DNA of 64,000 nucleotides, from the NCBI RefSeq assembly GCF_001042635.1, contig NZ_AP012331.1:930001-994000 (forward strand). The letters run 5' to 3'. Below are positions 33,754 through 47,704 of the stretch, one piece after another (position 1 is the stretch's first letter; each line of letters begins with the position of its first letter). Under the pieces are notes generated by a model that made no database searches, was not told the DNA's origin, and was given only the letters and a program-made list of their open reading frames with translations. The position numbers and the translations under genes are program-made. The DNA is from Bifidobacterium scardovii JCM 12489 = DSM 13734. GTDB lineage: Bacteria > Actinomycetota > Actinomycetes > Actinomycetales > Bifidobacteriaceae.

Positions 33754-33799
33754 GAGATTCTTGTCACGCAACTGGATTCAATTGCGTGCCAAGAATCTC
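33754..33799. repeat. GAGATTCTTR palindromic element, copy 1
   Basis: GAGATTCTTGTCACGCAA ... TTGCGTGCCAAGAATCTC: an imperfect palindrome just after the stop of the minus-strand peptidase gene. A close copy lies at 58890-58941. It may act as a terminator for the peptidase gene but lacks a T-run. Confidence 0.8.
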
Positions 33800-33809
33800 A
33801 GTGGCGGCG

Positions 33810-35423
33810 CTACTCGTCCTCCACGGCCATGCTCTCGTGCTCGAGGAAGCTGTCCAGGAAGTGCTGCGGGTTGTGCTCGGCCAGCCACTGCTCGATCTCG
33901 TCGGAGGTGCGCGGGTAGTCGACCAGCACCTCGGCGCCGTGCTCGGTGATGAGGATGTCGTCCTCAACGCGCACGCCGATGCCGCGGTATTCCTCGGGTA
34001 CCAGCAGATCGTCCGCGTCGATGTAGATGCCCGGCTCGATCGTGAAGATCATGCCCGGCTTGAGCTCGGCGAACGGGTAGTACTCATTGCGCGCGTGCTG
34101 CGCATCGTGCATGTCGATGCCGAGCATGTGGCCGGTGCCGTGGTACAGCCAGCGGCACTGCTGCTGTCCCTCCGGCCGGAGCGCCTCCTCGGGGGTGACC
34201 GGCAGGATGCCCATGTCGTACAGCGAGTGGGCCACGCTGACCATCACGGCCTCCTGGATGTCGCAGTAGCGCGCACCGGGCTTGCCGGCCGCCTCGATGC
34301 CCGCCATCTCGCTGGCCACCACGGCGTCGTAGACGCGCCGCTGCGCCGGCGAGAACTTGCCGTTGACCGGGAACGTGCGCGTGATGTCGGCGGTGTAGAG
34401 GGAGTTCAGCTCGCCGCCGCCGTCGATCAACACCAGGCCGCCGTCCTCGAGCGGTCCGATGTTGTCCTCGTAATGCAGGATGCCGCTGCGCTTGCCCGAA
34501 GCGACGGCGGGGATGCCCGCGACGACGTGGCCCTCGTAGCGCGCGGTGCCGGTGAACACCACTTCGAGCAGTCGCTCGCCGCGCTTGACCTGCCGCGCGA
34601 TGGGCAGCAGATCGGCGATCCGGTCGAACGCCCGCAGCGTGGCGCGCACCGACCGGCGCATCTCCTCGATTTCCAGCGGCGACTTGATCAGGCGGATTTC
34701 GCTCAGCCGTTCCTGGAAGACCTCGTCGATGCCGGCATTGTCGTCCGCGCCGCCCAGCCCGAGATCCACGCGGATGGCGTCGACCAGCGCATCCACGTTG
34801 GCGTCCACGTCGCGGCACAGCCGCAGACGGATGCCGTCCGGGCCGGCGCCGGCCCGCAGCGCGTCCTCGAGCTCGGTGCGGTCGCGCGTCTCGATGCCGG
34901 TCATCGTCTCGAAGTCCGCGAGCGTCGGCTGCGGTCCGGTCCAGAACTCGCCGTGCTTGTGATCCGAGTAGAAGCGCGGGTCGGTGCGGTCGATCGGCGG
35001 CTCGATGTACAGCACGTCGTGGTGGCCGACCGTGCCGTCGTCGTTCACGGTAGGCGAGATCACCAGCACGGAGTCGGCCTTGTGCCCCTCGCCGAGCCCG
35101 GTCAGATGGGCGAAGGCCGTGCCGATGCGGAAGGGCTGGAAATCGATGTCGTTGACCCTGGTCTTGGGGATGCCGGCCGGGATGATCAGCCGTTCGCCGG
35201 GCAGGAGATTCGCGATCGCGTCGCGGCGGGCCACGGCCTCGTCGGCGAACTTGCCGCGTTTGGCTTCCGGTCGGTGCGCCTTGCCCCAGTTGCCGTAGAT
35301 GATGTCCTGGAACCCCTGCCCCTGCAGCCGCGTGCCCATGCCGCCGGCCTGGTGCTTCGCCTCGGGCGTGACCGCGTTGCCCGCGGCCGCCTGGCGGATG
35401 ATGCCGAGTGCGTCGTTGCTCAT
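33810..35423 (-). CDS. pepP: Xaa-Pro aminopeptidase (M24 family)
   Basis: 537 residues; ATG after AAAGGAG. N-terminal domain (residues 1-~260) and C-terminal pita-bread domain. The five metal ligands of M24B are visible: Asp of LIDGGGELNSLY, Asp of TADITRTFP, His of HGTGHMLGIDMHD, Glu of FTIEPGIYI, and Glu of VRVEDDILI. It releases N-terminal residues preceding proline from peptides in the cytoplasm. Confidence 0.94.
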   Translation of the reverse strand: MSNDALGIIRQAAAGNAVTPEAKHQAGGMGTRLQGQGFQDIIYGNWGKAHRPEAKRGKFADEAVARRDAIANLLPGERLIIPAGIPKTRVNDIDFQPFRIGTAFAHLTGLGEGHKADSVLVISPTVNDDGTVGHHDVLYIEPPIDRTDPRFYSDHKHGEFWTGPQPTLADFETMTGIETRDRTELEDALRAGAGPDGIRLRLCRDVDANVDALVDAIRVDLGLGGADDNAGIDEVFQERLSEIRLIKSPLEIEEMRRSVRATLRAFDRIADLLPIARQVKRGERLLEVVFTGTARYEGHVVAGIPAVASGKRSGILHYEDNIGPLEDGGLVLIDGGGELNSLYTADITRTFPVNGKFSPAQRRVYDAVVASEMAGIEAAGKPGARYCDIQEAVMVSVAHSLYDMGILPVTPEEALRPEGQQQCRWLYHGTGHMLGIDMHDAQHARNEYYPFAELKPGMIFTIEPGIYIDADDLLVPEEYRGIGVRVEDDILITEHGAEVLVDYPRTSDEIEQWLAEHNPQHFLDSFLEHESMAVEDE

Positions 35424-35589
35424 GATTGGCTCCTTTGCCGTTGTGCCGTATGTACCGTGTCGTGGCGGCGGAAGGCCGAACCGCGCCTTCCGCCGCGCGT
35501 CCGCCGATGGCCGTCGTTGGCCTTCGGCGATGTGATGCTGTGAATGCCATGGCCGGCGATGGCGCCGGTCCGGGCGCGCGGCCGCCCGA

Positions 35590-36738
35590 TCAGCGCGTGG
35601 CCGCCTCCTTCAGCGTGTCGGTCAGCAGCCGATAGGTGGCGTCGCTGGCGGAGGCATGCGGGGAGATGCGGATCGTCGTGGGGTGCACCGAGCAGGTGAC
35701 GCCCGCCTCGGCGAGCCGGCGGCCGATGGCGGCGATGTCCCGGCCGGGGAAGGCCAACGGCAGGATCGTCGACCAGTGGCGCGGGTCGACGTCCCGCACG
35801 ATATGGCCGCCGAGCGCGTGCACGTCGTCGTCCAGCCGTTCCGCGAAGTCTTCGATGCGCTGGCGGATCCACGGCACGCCGACCGATTCGATCAGCGCGA
35901 GCGCGGCGTCCAGCCGGCCGGCGGCGATCGGGCTCGGCACGGTCATGGCGAACCGCCCGGCGTCGCCAAGCGGGTCGTGGAGCTCGCCGTCGTACCGCTC
36001 GTCGTCGGCGGCCCCGGACCATCCCGACAGCAGCGGGCGGCTCAGCCGCTCCAGCGCGCGCGGCGAGCAGGCCATGAACCCGGTGCCCCAGCCGGCGCGG
36101 ATCCACTTCTGGCCGCCCACGGCCAGCAGATCGGCCTGGTTCCAGTTCGCCTCGACGGCGCCGAAGCCCTGGATGCCGTCGACCACCATGAGCCGGTCGC
36201 CGATGGTCTCGCGTATCTCGTCCAGATCGGCGAGGTAACCGGTGCGGAAGTCCACCGCGCTCAGGGCCACGACGTCGACGCCATCCAGCATCGGCGCGAT
36301 GGAGGCGGCGTTCGCGGGGCCGGCGTAGGTGCGCACGCGCAGCAGCCCGATCGATTCGGCGCGCTTCCACGGGTACAGATTGGCCGGGAACTCGTTGTTG
36401 TTGATCAGCACGACCGGCGCGTCGCCGCCCTTGACCGGCAGCGAGAACGCGGCGTGGTACAGGCCCGTGCTCGTGTTGGGCTGCGAGACGATCTCCTCGA
36501 CGCGCCGTCCGGTCAGATCCGCGATGCGGCGCGCGGCGGAATTGTGAGCCTCCATGAGATTGGCCACGGTGCCGACCGACGCGTGCTCCAGCTGCACGGC
36601 CATGCTCTCGTCGGCCTGCAGCACGCACAGCGGCGGCGGGCCGACGCTGGAGAAGTTCACGTATCCGGTCCGCTCGTGGAACTGCTTGAGATAGGCGTCC
36701 CGCGCGCTGCGGGACGGAATGGATGCGGTGTCATTCAT
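35590..36738 (-). CDS. Class V aminotransferase-fold PLP enzyme
   Basis: 382 residues from the ATG at 36738 (AAAGGAGG upstream). Typical fold-type I features: QPNTSTGLYHAAFSLP, NNNEFPANLYPW, the Asp-containing VVDGIQGFG, the Schiff-base Lys in VGGQKWIRAGWGTGFM, and a C-terminal TIRISPHAS. Group members include cysteine desulfurases, isopenicillin epimerase-like and kynureninase-like enzymes. No Cys-containing desulfurase loop is evident, so a desulfurase role is unlikely. The substrate is unknown. Confidence 0.85.
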   Translation of the reverse strand: MNDTASIPSRSARDAYLKQFHERTGYVNFSSVGPPPLCVLQADESMAVQLEHASVGTVANLMEAHNSAARRIADLTGRRVEEIVSQPNTSTGLYHAAFSLPVKGGDAPVVLINNNEFPANLYPWKRAESIGLLRVRTYAGPANAASIAPMLDGVDVVALSAVDFRTGYLADLDEIRETIGDRLMVVDGIQGFGAVEANWNQADLLAVGGQKWIRAGWGTGFMACSPRALERLSRPLLSGWSGAADDERYDGELHDPLGDAGRFAMTVPSPIAAGRLDAALALIESVGVPWIRQRIEDFAERLDDDVHALGGHIVRDVDPRHWSTILPLAFPGRDIAAIGRRLAEAGVTCSVHPTTIRISPHASASDATYRLLTDTLKEAATR

Positions 36739-36838
36739 GAAACCGGCCCTCCTTTGGTCCGATTCGTGATTCGGTTCGTGGTCTGTTTCCGGCCCGATGC
36801 GGGCCGATCCGATATCCCCGACGCTCAATCTATCACCG

Positions 36839-37207
36839 CCGCGCGGGCGGGGCGGGGAAGGGCCGCAATCGGATGCTTTTGTGCATGCAAGTGGACTATC
36901 GCGCGTGCGGGTGGCGGATCCTTAGGTGCCGGCGACGCCGCCGGGCGCGGCTTCGCCGGCGTGGCGTTGTCGTGCCGGCATGTATCATAGATATTCGTGT
37001 GTGCCAACGGCATGCCTTATGTAACAGGCGTGCGGGTTGGGATATCCCGTGAATCGCATGGATCACGCGCAGCAATGCGGCCGGTGAAAGAGGATCGGGC
37101 CATCGGGCCGGTGGACTGTGGCTATCTTCGACGATTCGGTCGGCGGAGTGTGGGCGCAGTGCGGCGGCCGCACGAAGACAAGAAACCACTGAATCGGAGA
37201 ATTCAAG
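36839..37207 (+). other. Intergenic leader region upstream of rpsL
   Basis: About 370 bp without a credible gene. It should contain the promoter of the str operon; a TATCATAGATAT segment at 36983-36994 is the most promoter-like stretch. A hairpin-prone GCCGGCGACGCC / GGCGTGGCG segment lies just before it. The long leader (about 200 nt) could carry ribosomal-protein feedback control, but no known motif is recognised. Confidence 0.45.
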
Positions 37208-37579
37208 TTGCCTACTATTGAACAGCTTGTCCGTAAGGGACGTCAGGCCAAGCCGAAGAAGTCGAAGACTTTGGCCTTGAAGGGCAGCCCGCTGCGCCGC
37301 GGCGTGTGCACCCGTGTGTACACCACCACCCCGAAGAAGCCGAACTCGGCTCTGCGTAAGGTCGCCCGTGTGCGCCTTTCCTCGGGCATCGAAGTCACCG
37401 CCTACATTCCGGGTGAGGGCCACAACCTGCAGGAGCACTCCATCGTGCTCGTGCGCGGCGGCCGTGTGAAGGATCTGCCGGGCGTGCGCTACCACATCGT
37501 GCGCGGCGCGCTCGATACCCAGGGTGTCAAGGACCGCAAGCAGGGTCGTTCCCTGTACGGAGCAAAGAAGGCGAAGTAA
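37208..37579 (+). CDS. rpsL: 30S ribosomal protein S12
   Basis: 123 residues, full length. It starts at a TTG ([12 protein letters not shown] is the normal S12 N-terminus) with GGAG 8 bp upstream. The decoding-centre loops [12 protein letters not shown] and PGVRYH are wild type, with Lys at the streptomycin-resistance positions. First gene of the rpsL-rpsG-fusA-tuf operon. Confidence 0.97.
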   Translation: MPTIEQLVRKGRQAKPKKSKTLALKGSPLRRGVCTRVYTTTPKKPNSALRKVARVRLSSGIEVTAYIPGEGHNLQEHSIVLVRGGRVKDLPGVRYHIVRGALDTQGVKDRKQGRSLYGAKKAK

Positions 37580-37584
37580 GAGAT

Positions 37585-38055
37585 ATGTCACGTAAAGGAC
37601 CCGCTAAGAAGCACGTCGTGCTGCCCGATCCGATCTACGGTTCGACCGTTGTGGCGCAGCTGATCAACAAGATTCTGCTCGACGGCAAGAAGTCGATCGC
37701 CGAAGACATCGTCTACTCCGCTCTCGATATGGTCAAGGAAAAGACCGATCAGGAGCCGGTGGCCGTTCTCAAGCGCGCTCTTGACAACATCCGCCCGTCC
37801 CTCGAGGTGCGTTCCCGCCGAGTCGGCGGCGCCACCTACCAGGTGCCGGTCGAGGTCAAGCCGAACCGCGCGAACACGCTGTCGCTGCGCTGGCTGACCG
37901 ACTTCTCCCGCGCCCGCCGCGAGAAGACCATGGCCGAGCGTCTCGCCAACGAGATCCTGGATGCCTCCAACGGCCTCGGCGCTTCTGTCAAGCGTCGCGA
38001 GGATACTCATAAGATGGCAGAGGCCAACAAGGCCTTCGCTCACTATCGCTGGTAA
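37585..38055 (+). CDS. rpsG: 30S ribosomal protein S7
   Basis: 156 residues, the usual length. Starts [20 protein letters not shown], 5 bp after rpsL. Conserved segments include [34 protein letters not shown] and [19 protein letters not shown]. It nucleates assembly of the 30S head and is usually the autoregulator of this operon. Confidence 0.97.
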   Translation: MSRKGPAKKHVVLPDPIYGSTVVAQLINKILLDGKKSIAEDIVYSALDMVKEKTDQEPVAVLKRALDNIRPSLEVRSRRVGGATYQVPVEVKPNRANTLSLRWLTDFSRARREKTMAERLANEILDASNGLGASVKRREDTHKMAEANKAFAHYRW

Positions 38056-38085
38056 TCACCCGAGAACGAGAGCTAAGGAAGACTC

Positions 38086-40215
38086 ATGGCACTAGACGTG
38101 CTCAACGACCTGCACAAGGTCCGCAACATCGGCATCATGGCTCACATCGATGCCGGTAAGACCACCACCACCGAGCGTATCCTGTTCTACACCGGTAAGA
38201 ACTACAAGATCGGCGAGACCCACGACGGTGCCTCGACGATGGACTTCATGGCTCAGGAGCAGGAGCGCGGCATCACCATCCAGTCCGCCGCGACCACCTG
38301 CTTCTGGAACCGCCAGACCCACGACACGGGCGACAAGTACCAGATCAACATCATCGACACCCCCGGCCACGTGGACTTCACGGCCGAGGTCGAGCGCTCC
38401 CTGCGCGTGCTCGATGGCGCCGTCGCCGTCTTCGACGGCAAGGAAGGCGTGGAGCCGCAGTCCGAGACCGTGTGGCGTCAGGCCGACAAGTACGGCGTAC
38501 CGCGCATCTGCTTCATCAACAAGATGGACAAGCTCGGCGCCGACTTCTACTTCTCGGTGCAGACCATCAAGGACAAGCTCGGCGCCAAGCCGCTCGTCGT
38601 CCAGTTGCCGATCGGCGCCGAGAACGACTTCGCCGGCGTCGTCGACCTGGTCCGCATGAAGGCCTACGTCTGGAACGACGTGTCCACCGATCAGGGCGCC
38701 CACTACGACACCGTCGACATCCCGGCCGATCTGCAGGATCGCGCCGAGGAGTACCGCGCCCAGCTGGTCGACGACGTGGCCGAGGCCAGCGACGAGCTGA
38801 CCGAGAAGTACCTCGAAGCCGGCGAGCTGACCGAGGACGAGCTGCGTGCGGGCATCCGCCAGCTCACCATCGAACGTCGCGCCTACCCGGTGCTGTGCGG
38901 TTCCGCGTTCAAGGACAAGGGCGTGCAGCCGATGCTGGACGCCGTGGTCGACTACCTGCCGTCCCCGGAGGACGTGCCGTCCATCAAGGGCTTCGACCCG
39001 AAGGACGAGTCCATCGAGATCGACCGCAAGCCGCTGACCACCGATCCGTTCGCCGCCCTGGTGTTCAAGATCTCCACCCACCCGTTCTACGGCAAGCTCG
39101 TGTTCGTGCGCGTCTACTCCGGTGCCGTCAAGCCCGGCGACAACGTGCTCGACTCCACCAAGGGCAAGAAGGAACGCATCGGCAAGATCTTCCAGATGCA
39201 CGCCGACAAGGAGAACCCGGTCGACGCCGCCGAAGCCGGCAACATCTACACCTTCGTCGGTCTGAAGAACGTCTCCACCGGTGACACCCTGTGCGCCGAG
39301 AACGCTCCGATCTCCCTCGAGTCCATGACCTTCCCGGATCCGGTGATCCAGGTTGCCGTGGAGCCGAAGACCAAGGCCGACCAGGAGAAGATGGGCATCG
39401 CCCTGGCGAAGCTCTCCGACGAGGATCCGACCTTCCAGGTCACCACCGACGAGGAATCCGGCCAGACGCTGATCGCCGGCATGGGCGAGCTCCAGCTCGA
39501 CATCATCGTCGACCGCATGCGCCGCGAGTTCAAGGTCGAGTGCAACGTCGGCAAGCCGCAGGTCGCCTACCGCGAGACGATCCGCAAGGCCGTCATGAAC
39601 GAGGTCTACACGCACAAGAAGCAGACCGGTGGTTCCGGCCAGTTCGCGAAGGTCTTCATGAACTTCGAGCCGCTCGACACCGAGGCCGGCGAGACCTTCG
39701 AGTTCGAGAACAAGGTCACTGGTGGCCACATCAGCGCCGAGTTCATCGGACCCATCGAGGCCGGCGTCAAGGAAGCCATGGAATCCGGCGTGCTCGCCGG
39801 CTTCCCGGTTGTGGGCGTCAAGGCCACCGTGTACGACGGCCAGATGCACCCGGTCGACTCCTCGGAAATGGCCTTCAAGATCGCCGGTTCCATGGCGTTC
39901 AAGGAAGCCGCTCCGAAGGCCAAGCCCGTCATCCTCGAGCCGATCATGGCCGTGGAAGTGCGTACCCCGGAGGAGTACATGGGCGACGTCATCGGCGATC
40001 TGAACCAGCGCCGCGGCAACATCCAGTCCATGACCGACGCCACCGGCGTCAAGGTCATCGACGCGAAGGTGCCGCTGAGCGAGATGTTCGGCTACATCGG
40101 CGATCTGCGTTCCAAGACCCAGGGCCGCGCCATGTTCACCATGCAGATGGACTCCTACTCCGAGGTGCCGAAGAGCGTTTCGGACGAGATCATCAAGGCC
40201 CAGCGCGGCGAGTGA
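38086..40215 (+). CDS. fusA: Elongation factor G
   Basis: 709 residues. GTPase motifs: [12 protein letters not shown] (G1), RGITI (G2), DTPGHVDF (G3), NKMD (G4), GSAFKDKG (G5). Domains II-V follow, with [13 protein letters not shown] and the domain [14 protein letters not shown] loop. It drives ribosome translocation. It lies 30 bp after rpsG and is canonical, unlike the paralogous GTPase at 52297. Confidence 0.98.
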   Translation: MALDVLNDLHKVRNIGIMAHIDAGKTTTTERILFYTGKNYKIGETHDGASTMDFMAQEQERGITIQSAATTCFWNRQTHDTGDKYQINIIDTPGHVDFTAEVERSLRVLDGAVAVFDGKEGVEPQSETVWRQADKYGVPRICFINKMDKLGADFYFSVQTIKDKLGAKPLVVQLPIGAENDFAGVVDLVRMKAYVWNDVSTDQGAHYDTVDIPADLQDRAEEYRAQLVDDVAEASDELTEKYLEAGELTEDELRAGIRQLTIERRAYPVLCGSAFKDKGVQPMLDAVVDYLPSPEDVPSIKGFDPKDESIEIDRKPLTTDPFAALVFKISTHPFYGKLVFVRVYSGAVKPGDNVLDSTKGKKERIGKIFQMHADKENPVDAAEAGNIYTFVGLKNVSTGDTLCAENAPISLESMTFPDPVIQVAVEPKTKADQEKMGIALAKLSDEDPTFQVTTDEESGQTLIAGMGELQLDIIVDRMRREFKVECNVGKPQVAYRETIRKAVMNEVYTHKKQTGGSGQFAKVFMNFEPLDTEAGETFEFENKVTGGHISAEFIGPIEAGVKEAMESGVLAGFPVVGVKATVYDGQMHPVDSSEMAFKIAGSMAFKEAAPKAKPVILEPIMAVEVRTPEEYMGDVIGDLNQRRGNIQSMTDATGVKVIDAKVPLSEMFGYIGDLRSKTQGRAMFTMQMDSYSEVPKSVSDEIIKAQRGE

Positions 40216-40246
40216 CACGCGCAGCCGCATTGAGATGACAGTGTCT

Positions 40247-40280
40247 CCAGTCAGCGCTAATATCGTGTAGCGCTGACTGG
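40247..40280. repeat. Perfect hairpin between fusA and tuf
   Basis: CCAGTCAGCGCT (40247-40258) pairs with AGCGCTGACTGG (40269-40280) across a 10-nt loop. No T-run follows, so it may be an attenuating or mRNA-processing structure rather than a full terminator. Confidence 0.8.
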
Positions 40281-40295
40281 GTTCTGGCTCCAAAG

Positions 40296-40324
40296 TGGCA
40301 CATAACCCAGAAACCCAGTAAACT
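40296..40324 (+). promoter_or_regulatory. Probable tuf promoter
   Basis: TGGCAC (40296-40301) and TAAACT (40319-40324) with a 17-bp spacer, after the hairpin and 62 bp before the tuf start codon. It would give tuf extra expression beyond the str operon. Confidence 0.55.
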
Positions 40325-40385
40325 GTAGGGTGCTGGTCCATGAGACCGGTGCTGACTACACGAGACGTCCAGGAGGACAAAAGTA

Positions 40386-41585
<1,200 letters not shown>

Positions 41586-41629
41586 TTTCCATCAGCGAGC
41601 ATCGGACACGCTCTGAACTAGCGTTCCAA

Positions 41630-41664
41630 GGAAGCCCCGGAACCCCAAAGGTTCCGGGGCTTCC
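41630..41664 (+). terminator. Terminator hairpin after tuf
   Basis: GGAAGCCCCGGAACC (41630-41644) pairs perfectly with GGTTCCGGGGCTTCC (41650-41664). The stem is 15 bp; the following bases (CGCATTCC) are only weakly T-rich. Confidence 0.8.
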
Positions 41665-41738
41665 CGCATTCCAGGTCCCGATCGGGCCCCGTCGGATTGA
41701 CGGGGAAAAAGGGGCGCGACAGGCCTGTATAGGCGGTA

Positions 41739-41747
41739 TGGCATAAT
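41739..41747 (+). promoter_or_regulatory. Extended -10 promoter for efp
   Basis: TG-G-CATAAT matches an extended -10 element; the start codon of efp is 56 bp downstream. Confidence 0.5.
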
Positions 41748-41802
41748 GGCGAAGGCTATTTTTAAGCTCCAGCAAGTTAGTCAAGTGAATAGGTGAGTTA
41801 AC

Positions 41803-42369
41803 GTGGCACAGACTACCAATGACATCAAGAACGGTTCCGTCCTGAACCTCGACGGACAGCTGTGGACCGTCACTAAGTTCCAGCACGTCAAGCCGGGCAA
41901 GGGCCCCGCCTTCGTGCGCACCACCATCAAGAACGTGCTCTCGGGCAAGATCGTCGACAAGACCTTCAACGCCGGCATGAAGATGGAGTTCGAGACCGTC
42001 GACAACCGCAACCTGCAGTACTCCTACGAGGACGGCGACAACTTCGTCTTCATGGACATGACCACCTACGATCAGGTCTACATCCCGAAGACCCTGGTCG
42101 GCGATCAGGCCAAGTTCCTGCTCGAAGGCACCTACTGCGTCGTCTCCTTCCACGACGGCACCCCGCTGAGCGTCGAACTGCCGGCTTTCGTGATCCTGAC
42201 CATCACCCACACCGAGCCCGGCCTGCAGGGCAACCGCTCCAACGCCGGCACCAAGCCCGCCACCGTCGAGACCGGCGCCGAGATCCAGGTCCCGCTGTTC
42301 ATCAACGAGGGCGAGAAGGTCAAGGTCGACACCCGCGACGGCTCCTACCTCGGTCGCGAAAACAACTGA
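41803..42369 (+). CDS. efp: Elongation factor P
   Basis: 188 residues, GTG start with AGGTGAG upstream. Three OB/KOW-like domains; the tip loop [11 protein letters not shown] presents Lys33, the residue that is modified in many bacteria and left bare in some Actinobacteria. The C-terminal [12 protein letters not shown] is typical. It relieves ribosome stalling at polyproline. First gene of a unit that continues into nusB and carAB; no modification-enzyme gene is adjacent. Confidence 0.96.
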   Translation: MAQTTNDIKNGSVLNLDGQLWTVTKFQHVKPGKGPAFVRTTIKNVLSGKIVDKTFNAGMKMEFETVDNRNLQYSYEDGDNFVFMDMTTYDQVYIPKTLVGDQAKFLLEGTYCVVSFHDGTPLSVELPAFVILTITHTEPGLQGNRSNAGTKPATVETGAEIQVPLFINEGEKVKVDTRDGSYLGRENN

Positions 42370-42399
42370 GACGCTAGACGCAAAGGAAGATCAGGCTTC

Positions 42400-43011
42400 A
42401 TGGCACGTTCCACCGCTCGCAAAAGGGCTCTGAACACGTTGTACGAAGCGGACGAGAAGGGACAGGATATCCTGTCCCTTCTTGCTGAGCGCATCGCCGA
42501 ACCCGGCGCGCAGACCCCGCTTCCCGATTACGCCATCGAGATCGTGCGTGGCGTCGCGGAGCATCGCCGCGACATCGACCGCACGCTGAACGAGCACTCC
42601 ACCGGCTGGAAGGTGTGGCGCATGCCGGTCGTCGACCGCAACATCCTGCGCATCGCCGTCTGGGAGATCCTGTTCAACGATGAGGTGCCCGGCAGGGTCG
42701 CCATCGACGAGGCGCTGGGTCTGGCGAAGACCCTGTGCGACGAGGATTCCCCCGCCTTCATCCACGGCTTGCTCAGCGCGGTGTGCTCCAGCGAGGCGGC
42801 CAAGGCCGAGGCCGAAGCCGGTTCCCCGGCGAAGACGGACGCCGCCGATACCGCGGACGACGCCGTCTCCGACGCCAAGCCGCAGGATTCCTCCGATCCG
42901 GAATCCGGGGATGTCCCGGCCGCCGATCCGGCCGACCGATCCTCGGGGGACGGGGAGAGCGGACCGGCCCCGCAAGGCGAGGCGGACGCGGGCTCCGGCG
43001 AGTCCGAATAA
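42400..43011 (+). CDS. nusB: Transcription antitermination factor NusB with long acidic tail
   Basis: 203 residues. Residues 1-~128 are the NusB fold (ARSTARKRALNTLYEADEKG, NEHSTGWKVWRMPVVDRNILRIAVWEI, VAIDEALGLAKTLCDEDSPAFIHGLL). The last ~75 residues are an Ala/Asp/Ser/Glu/Pro-rich, apparently disordered tail absent from most NusB proteins (~140 residues). NusB pairs with NusE in rRNA antitermination. Lies 30 bp after efp. Confidence 0.94.
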   Translation: MARSTARKRALNTLYEADEKGQDILSLLAERIAEPGAQTPLPDYAIEIVRGVAEHRRDIDRTLNEHSTGWKVWRMPVVDRNILRIAVWEILFNDEVPGRVAIDEALGLAKTLCDEDSPAFIHGLLSAVCSSEAAKAEAEAGSPAKTDAADTADDAVSDAKPQDSSDPESGDVPAADPADRSSGDGESGPAPQGEADAGSGESE

Positions 43012-43104
43012 ACAACCGACATCAAGCGGTTTCGCCGGGTTTTCGAGTCCCCGCCGGCCGCTATCGTGAATGACGAATATCCCGAGTGACTATAGGGGGT
43101 TTTG

Positions 43105-44317
43105 GTGAACCAGATTGATTCCGAAGCCGTGAGTTTTTCCCCTGATGAAGCAGTTCTTGTTCTTGAGGACGGACAAGTGTATGTGGGGGAGCCTTACGGC
43201 GCGACCGGTGTGACGAGCGGCGAGATCGTGTTCGCCACCGGTATGACCGGCTACCAGGAGACGCTGACCGATCCCAGCTACGACCGACAGATCGTGGTGC
43301 AGACGTTCCCGCATATCGGGGACACCGGAATCAACCAGGAGGATCCCGAATCCTCCCGCATCTGGGTGGCGGGCTACATCGTGCGCGATCCCAGCCCGAA
43401 CGTGAGCAACTGGCGTGCGACCGGGTCGCTGGACGACGACCTCAAGAAGCAGGGCATCGTCGGCCTGAGCCATATCGACACCCGCAAGCTGGTGCGCCAC
43501 CTGCGCTCCGCCGGCGTGATGCGTGCCGCGATCTTCTCCGGCGATGCGCTGACCGACCCGGCGACCGGCGCGCCGCGCACCGTCGAATCGATGCTCGACG
43601 AGGTCAAAGCCACCCCCCAGATGAAGGGCCTGAACCTGTACGGCGAGGTGAGCACCAAGGAGACCTACACGATCGAGCCCTGCGGCGAGTTCGAGGGCAA
43701 GGAGCCGCTGTTCACCGTGGCCGCCGTGGATCTGGGCATCAAGGCCATGACCCCGCATCGCATGGCCGAGCGCGGCTGCCGCGTGCACGTCGTGCCGTCC
43801 ACCATCACCTTCGACGAGCTGACCGCCCTGAACCCGGACGGCGTGTTCTTCTCGAACGGCCCGGGCGATCCGGAGCAGGCCGGCCCCGAGGTCGAGCTGC
43901 TACGCCAGGTGCTCGACGCCGGCTACCCGTTCTTCGGCATCTGCTTCGGCAACCAGCTGCTCGGCCGCGCGCTCGGCTTCGGCACCTACAAGCTCAAGTT
44001 CGGCCATCGCGGCATCAACCAGCCGGTCAAGGACGTGACCACCGGCAAGGTCGAGGTCACCGCGCACAACCACGGTTTCGCCGTGGACGCGCCGATCGGC
44101 GAGACCGTGGAGGCCCCGTACGGCGATGGCCGCTACGGCAAGGTGTTCGTCTCCCACGTCGACCTGAACGACGATGTGGTCGAGGGCCTGCAGTGCGTGG
44201 ACATCCCCGCGTTCTCCGTGCAGTACCACCCCGAAGCGGCGGCCGGCCCGCACGACGCCGCATACCTGTTCGATCGCTTCGTCGACCTGATGAAGTCGGC
44301 CAAGGAGGATACCCGCA

Positions 44318-44325
<8 letters not shown>
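43105..44325 (+). CDS. carA: Carbamoyl-phosphate synthase, small (glutaminase) subunit
   Basis: 406 residues from the GTG at 43105 (AGGGGG upstream; a TTG at 43102 is the alternative). N-terminal domain [35 protein letters not shown]. The glutaminase domain has nucleophile Cys in [12 protein letters not shown] and the His/Glu pair in [12 protein letters not shown]. It feeds ammonia to CarB for pyrimidine and arginine synthesis. It overlaps carB by 8 bp. No PyrR-type attenuator is recognised in the 93-bp leader. Confidence 0.96.

Positions 44326-47700
<3,375 letters not shown>

Positions 47701-47704
<4 letters not shown>

Noticed and set aside
33357..33767. 136-residue minus-strand frame in the tRNA-His/pepP gap
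   Set aside because: Composition is not protein-like, there is no good start, and it runs through a perfect terminator stem and the palindromic element.
36997..37221. 74-residue frame in front of rpsL
   Set aside because: It overlaps the S12 start, lacks a ribosome site and has no conserved features; the region is better read as the operon leader.
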